DNA of 9,020 nucleotides, from the NCBI GenBank assembly GCA_020025115.1, contig JAHHSP010000044.1, forward strand, positions 1-9,020. The letters are read 5' to 3'. Made by a program: the position numbers and the translations under genes. The stretch's first letter is position 1; the number at the start of each line of letters is the position of its first letter. This document shows positions 6,288 through 9,020 of this stretch, piece by piece. The DNA is from Collinsella sp. GTDB lineage: Bacteria > Actinomycetota > Coriobacteriia > Coriobacteriales > Coriobacteriaceae. A model generated the notes under the pieces. It made no database searches. It was not told the DNA's origin and worked only from the letters and a program-made list of their open reading frames with translations.

Positions 6288-6542
6288 ATGCATATCGGAA
6301 TGTTGCAAGCCGAGGAATTCGGCGACCTGCAGCGCTTGGTAGACGGCCTGTTCACCGGGCGCGAGGCGATCGACCGCCTCGACCTCATCGTCCAGGCCGA
6401 GATCGTGGATCTCGCACCCGACCTGCTTGAGATCGTGAACCTCGTTCCCCCGGGGACCTACGACCGCGGGCGCCTGTGCGACCAAATCAACTCCGCGCTC
6501 GCCGCCCACGGCTGGGGCGCCACATACGGCACGGTGGAGTAA
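6288..6542 (+). CDS. Uncharacterised 84-residue acidic protein downstream of NUDIX-Vsr
   Basis: The frame has an excellent ribosome binding site (AAGGAG six bases before the ATG) and starts 41 bp after the NUDIX-Vsr stop, so it is probably in the same transcript. The product is acidic and predicted mostly helical (about residues 8-52, with FTGREAIDRLDLI and LAPDLLEIVNLV). It then has a PPGTYDRGRLCDQINS turn-helix segment (54-69) and ends in HGWGATYGTVE. It has no signal peptide or membrane segment. The regular amphipathic pattern and the conserved-looking C-terminal motif suggest a genuine small domain, perhaps a protein-binding partner. I recall similar small proteins in Coriobacteriia but cannot name a family or function. 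Confidence 0.8.
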   Translation: MHIGMLQAEEFGDLQRLVDGLFTGREAIDRLDLIVQAEIVDLAPDLLEIVNLVPPGTYDRGRLCDQINSALAAHGWGATYGTVE

Positions 6543-6567
6543 GCGCTCCAGACACAAGCAAGGCGGA

Positions 6568-6610
6568 CGACGGTGGTCATTTGGGGACTGTCCCCATATG
6601 ACCACCGTCG
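6568..6610. repeat. REP-like palindrome 1
   Basis: The arms CGACGGTGGTCAT (6568-6580) and ATGACCACCGTCG (6598-6610) pair perfectly over 13 bp. After a T:T mismatch, TGGGG (6582-6586) pairs with CCCCA (6592-6596) around an ACTGT loop. No T tract follows on either strand, so it does not look like a normal terminator. Its 21 bp core (6579-6599) is repeated in the next palindrome with 17 of 21 identities. Confidence 0.7.
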
Positions 6611-6615
6611 ATTTA

Positions 6616-6644
6616 GCGCATTTGGAGACAATCCCCAAATGCGC
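6616..6644. repeat. REP-like palindrome 2, related to palindrome 1
   Basis: GCGCATTTGG (6616-6625) and CCAAATGCGC (6635-6644) form a perfect 10 bp stem with a nine-base loop. The core 6620-6640 matches 6579-6599 of the first palindrome at 17 of 21 positions, but the outer arms are unrelated (GCGC instead of GGTC). Two copies with a shared core and different self-complementary arms recall the paired REP units linked to Y1 (RAYT) transposases. No such transposase gene is in the window. Confidence 0.65.
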
Positions 6645-6675
6645 CAAATTGAGTTCGCGCACAATTCCCAACACG

Positions 6676-6703
6676 AAAAAGGGGCGGGTCGTCCCGCCCC
6701 TTT
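6676..6703 (-). terminator. Rho-independent terminator of nhaA
   Basis: AAAGGGGCGGG (6678-6688) and CCCGCCCCTTT (6693-6703) form an 11 bp GC-rich stem with a four-base TCGT loop. On the minus strand the GC-rich part of the stem ends in TTTTTCG, a good T tract, starting only about 10 bases below the nhaA stop. On the plus strand only three T follow the stem core before CCC, so termination in that direction would be weaker. Confidence 0.85.
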
Positions 6704-6711
6704 CCCGTGAC

Positions 6712-8091
6712 TTATTCGGAATCCAGCACCGGCTCGGGCGTTGGGCCCGCCTTCTTTTTGCATATCGCGCCCATGAACGCCATGCCGATTGCCGCCGCAC
6801 TCACAGAGCCGACCAGGATGGCGGCCTTCGCAGCCAGAACCTCATACGGATCGGCCGGGAATGCCAGTCCGGCGATGAGGATGGACATTGTGAACCCGAT
6901 GCCCCCCAGAATGCCGACACCCAGGATATGCGCACCGGTGACGTTCTTGGGCATGTCGGCGACACCGCTGCGAACCAGCAAGAACGTCACTCCGACGATG
7001 CCGATGGGCTTGCCCAGCAGCATGCCGAAGTACGTGCCCAGCGCCACGGGGTCCAGGGCCAGCTGCAGCACGTCGACGCCGACGAGGCGGACCTGAGCGT
7101 TGACGAAGGCGAAGATCGGCAGAATCAAGAAATTCACCGGGGTCTCGATCGCACGCTCGAGCCGGACCAAAGGCGGCGACACGCGGTGCATCACGCGCTC
7201 CGCGCCGAATGTGGCAGTGGTGAATTCATGCTGGTCGAGGATATGGGCCTCATCGTCGTAGCTCTCCACCATGTCGGGCATGTAACCGTGCAGCCAATCC
7301 GTGAGGTTGTTCAACCGGATGCCGGAACGCGCGGGAATAGCAAAAGCGAGGATCACACCGGCCAATGTGGCATGCACGCCCGAACGGAACAGGCAGAACC
7401 ACAATGCCAGACCACCCAAAATGTAGGGCGACAGATGGAAATGCTGCGTCTTGTTGAGCCAGAACAAGATCGCCGTCACGCCCACCGCCGCGGCGAGCCA
7501 GAACAAGTCGGGGGCATGGCCGTAGAAGATCGCAATGGCCGCGATGGAAACCAGGTCGTCGGCTATGGCGAGAGTGGAGAAGAACACGCGCACGCCCGCG
7601 GGCACGCGGTCGCCGAGCAGGGACAGGACGCCCAGCGCGAAGGCGATGTCGGTCGCCATGGGAATGGCCCAGCCATGCATGGCACCGCCCTTGTTGAACA
7701 GTGCGTAGATGGTCGCGGGCATGACCACGCCGCCGACCGCGGCCAGCATGGGAAGCAGTGCCTGGCGCGGGCGGCGCAGCTCGCCAACCGTCATCTCATA
7801 TTTGAGCTCGATACCCACGAGCAGGAAGAAAATCGCCATGAGGAAGTCGTTCACGAAGACTTCCACCGAGATCTCCGCGGTGAGCGCGCCGATCCCCACA
7901 TGTATGGGCTCCATCAGAAAGTGATGGATGGCCTCATATGCATCGGTGTTCGCGCATATCACGGCAACGACGGCGGCCAAGACCATCACCGCGGCCGAGA
8001 CGGTTCCGTTCTCGGAAATGCGCTGCCATGTGTCGCGGCGCTCTATGCGCTTGCGCTGCTTCTCGGTAAATAACTGTTCACGTGCGTCCAT
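6712..8091 (-). CDS. nhaA: Na+/H+ antiporter NhaA
   Basis: NhaA exchanges sodium (or lithium) for protons across the cytoplasmic membrane, supporting pH and salt homeostasis. The 459-residue product has the usual run of about twelve membrane helices and the family's key residues. D148 is in MATDIAFALG (matching E. coli D133), D178-D179 in AIADDL (D163-D164), and K361 in LGKPIGI (K300). The motif GVHATLAGV lies at 238-246. It is longer than E. coli NhaA (388 residues). About 40 extra residues lie between the helices ending near 253 and starting near 320, a soluble insertion also known in longer NhaA proteins, and both ends are slightly extended. The ATG at 8091 is chosen because AAGGAG lies just before it; the frame is open further upstream to 8214 but without supporting signals. 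It stands as a single gene ending at a strong terminator. No convincing promoter was found in 8092-8325. Confidence 0.95.
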   Translation of the reverse strand: MDAREQLFTEKQRKRIERRDTWQRISENGTVSAAVMVLAAVVAVICANTDAYEAIHHFLMEPIHVGIGALTAEISVEVFVNDFLMAIFFLLVGIELKYEMTVGELRRPRQALLPMLAAVGGVVMPATIYALFNKGGAMHGWAIPMATDIAFALGVLSLLGDRVPAGVRVFFSTLAIADDLVSIAAIAIFYGHAPDLFWLAAAVGVTAILFWLNKTQHFHLSPYILGGLALWFCLFRSGVHATLAGVILAFAIPARSGIRLNNLTDWLHGYMPDMVESYDDEAHILDQHEFTTATFGAERVMHRVSPPLVRLERAIETPVNFLILPIFAFVNAQVRLVGVDVLQLALDPVALGTYFGMLLGKPIGIVGVTFLLVRSGVADMPKNVTGAHILGVGILGGIGFTMSILIAGLAFPADPYEVLAAKAAILVGSVSAAAIGMAFMGAICKKKAGPTPEPVLDSE

Positions 8092-8171
8092 AGCTCTCCT
8101 TATCTCGTCGCCGCGTGCATGACGAAGCCGCGCCCCTCTCGGAGCGACCCCATGCGTGCACGGGCACAACA

Positions 8172-8205
8172 AGCGGTCCGTACCATATGCGTGATACGGA
8201 CCGCT
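8172..8205. promoter_or_regulatory. Perfect 11 bp inverted repeat between the pyrophosphatase gene and nhaA
   Basis: AGCGGTCCGTA (8172-8182) and TACGGACCGCT (8195-8205) are exact reverse complements around a 12-base loop. On the minus strand the stem is followed by TGTTGTG, a poor T tract. It may therefore be a weak terminator for the pyrophosphatase gene, a hairpin in the nhaA leader, or an operator. A 9 bp sequence in its loop, ACCATATGC (8182-8190), recurs exactly at 8242-8250. The rest of 8092-8325 holds no gene or clear promoter. Confidence 0.5.
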
Positions 8206-8325
8206 CTCTATCAAACACGTATGAACCTATGGTACCCAACGACCATATGCACCCAGAAGGAATCCCGCTGCGGCTACAGACCGAATCCAAAATTCAATGA
8301 CGGATGCGCGGTCGGTTCGTCGCCC

Positions 8326-9020
8326 TTAGTTTGCCGCCAGGATGGGTGCGGCAACCTGCTTCTTACGGGAGAGCACGCCGGGCATCCACACGCCCTCGGC
8401 GACGTCAGCGATCCCAAGGCCCTTCTGCGCGGTCGCGGTATCGCCCTCAAGCAGGATCTGGGAGCCCTCCTCCATGATGTCGGTGAGGCACAGAACAATG
8501 CCGTCGGCGGCCTTTTCGGCCTGGTAGGCGCGCATGGCCTCGCGGATCTCGGGGATCATGCCAAGTGCACGGGACTTGTCGACCGTCTCGTACTGGCCGA
8601 TGAGGAGCTTCTTGCCGGCGACCTCGAACATCTTGATGTCGTTGCCGACCATCTGCGCGGGGGTGAAGGAGCCGGACGGGCGGGTGAGGAAGACCTCCAT
8701 GCCGAACTTGACCGGATCGACACCGAGCTGGTCGCCGAGCCTGGCCGCGATTGCCGCGTCGACGGCGGTGGCGGTGGGGCTCTTGAGCATGAGCGTGTCG
8801 GTCATCATGGCGGACAGCAGCAGCTTGGCCTGCGTGTCCGTGGGCTCAACGCCCAGGATCTCGAAGAGCTTGGCCACGATGGAGCAGGAAGAGCCCCAGG
8901 GCAGCGCCACGATGTGCAGCGGAGCGGCGGTGCCGTTTGTCCAGGAAAGGGTCTGCTGGGGCAGTGAGATACGGGGCGTTGGGTTGATTGTCGTGCGGCA
9001 CACTATGGGCAATGCGTTGG
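8326..9020 (-). CDS. ppaC: Manganese-dependent (family II) inorganic pyrophosphatase, C-terminal part; runs off the window
   Basis: Family II pyrophosphatases hydrolyse pyrophosphate to phosphate in the cytoplasm using Mn2+ or Co2+. The visible frame gives about 230 residues ending at the stop at 8326. It shows TAAPLHIVALPWGSSCSIV, then LLLSAMMTDTLMLKSPTAT (the D of TDT, near 8798, is a metal ligand in the family), a DHHA2-type C-terminal domain, and the substrate-binding SRKKQV near the end. From about 8935 downwards the match is strong. Nearer the window edge it is not: where the family has DHH before the T-x-x-P-L segment, this frame reads QQT (8950-8958), and codon use there (ATA, TCA, ACA, CCA) is unlike the rest. 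The frame stays open to the edge, so the true start is unseen. The gene may be truncated, rearranged, frameshifted or joined artificially near 8935-8960. Confidence 0.85.
   Translation of the reverse strand, partial: NALPIVCRTTINPTPRISLPQQTLSWTNGTAAPLHIVALPWGSSCSIVAKLFEILGVEPTDTQAKLLLSAMMTDTLMLKSPTATAVDAAIAARLGDQLGVDPVKFGMEVFLTRPSGSFTPAQMVGNDIKMFEVAGKKLLIGQYETVDKSRALGMIPEIREAMRAYQAEKAADGIVLCLTDIMEEGSQILLEGDTATAQKGLGIADVAEGVWMPGVLSRKKQVAAPILAAN

Noticed and set aside
6568..6644. Palindromes as ordinary intrinsic terminators of the plus-strand operon
   Set aside because: Neither stem is followed by a T tract on either strand, while a proper terminator for nhaA lies just beyond.
6598..8073. Plus-strand 491-residue open frame opposite nhaA
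   Set aside because: It is antisense to a clear NhaA with all motifs, is rich in His, Gln, Asp and Arg as mirror frames of membrane genes are, and starts inside a palindrome arm without a ribosome binding site.
8119..8967. Plus-strand 282-residue open frame opposite the pyrophosphatase gene
   Set aside because: It is antisense to a recognisable DHH/DHHA2-family protein and has Gly/His/Asp-rich shadow composition.

Overview
The window (about 60% G+C by eye, strong Shine-Dalgarno sites, genes on both strands) looks like chromosomal DNA of a high-GC Gram-positive, most likely a Coriobacteriia member such as Collinsella or a relative. This placement is an inference from the style of several proteins and was not tested by any search.

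Layout. Bases 1-132 hold no gene I can support. A promoter at 133-160 appears to start transcription directly at the ATG of a 393-residue protein (167-1348, +) whose C-terminal third resembles a PD-(D/E)XK / DUF559-type endonuclease. Bases 1349-1934 are accessory or repeat-rich: three 21-22 bp tandem units, a 142 bp MITE-like element with 27 bp terminal inverted repeats, a doubtful 98-residue reading frame, and a strong hairpin that is probably the terminator of the next operon.

Bases 1935-5239 (minus strand) form one operon. A sigma-70-like promoter and a 12 bp palindrome precede a 52-residue single-pass membrane peptide, then an ABC ATPase, then a 728-residue FtsX-type permease of BceAB/MacB-like style. 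The ATPase and permease genes overlap by 11 bp. The module probably handles export of, or resistance to, a peptide or lipid-like compound. No two-component system lies beside it within this window.

Transcribed in the other direction, 5323-6246 encodes an unusual fusion: an N-terminal MutT/NudG-type NUDIX hydrolase joined to a Vsr-type mismatch endonuclease. It is followed by an 84-residue uncharacterised protein (6288-6542) with its own good ribosome binding site, and the two may form a DNA-maintenance operon. The convergent gap 6543-6711 carries two related REP-like palindromes and the terminator of nhaA.

The right end holds nhaA (6712-8091, minus), a Na+/H+ antiporter with all key residues. 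Bases 8092-8325 contain no gene, but they hold a perfect 11 bp inverted repeat and a 9 bp direct repeat. Last is the C-terminal part of a manganese-dependent (family II) inorganic pyrophosphatase (8326-9020, minus), running off the window. Its part nearest the edge lacks the expected DHH metal-binding motif, which points to truncation, rearrangement or an assembly junction.

The most interesting items are the NUDIX-Vsr fusion with its small partner, the nuclease-like protein with an apparently leaderless start, the small membrane peptide heading the ABC operon, and the MITE-like and REP-like repeats.
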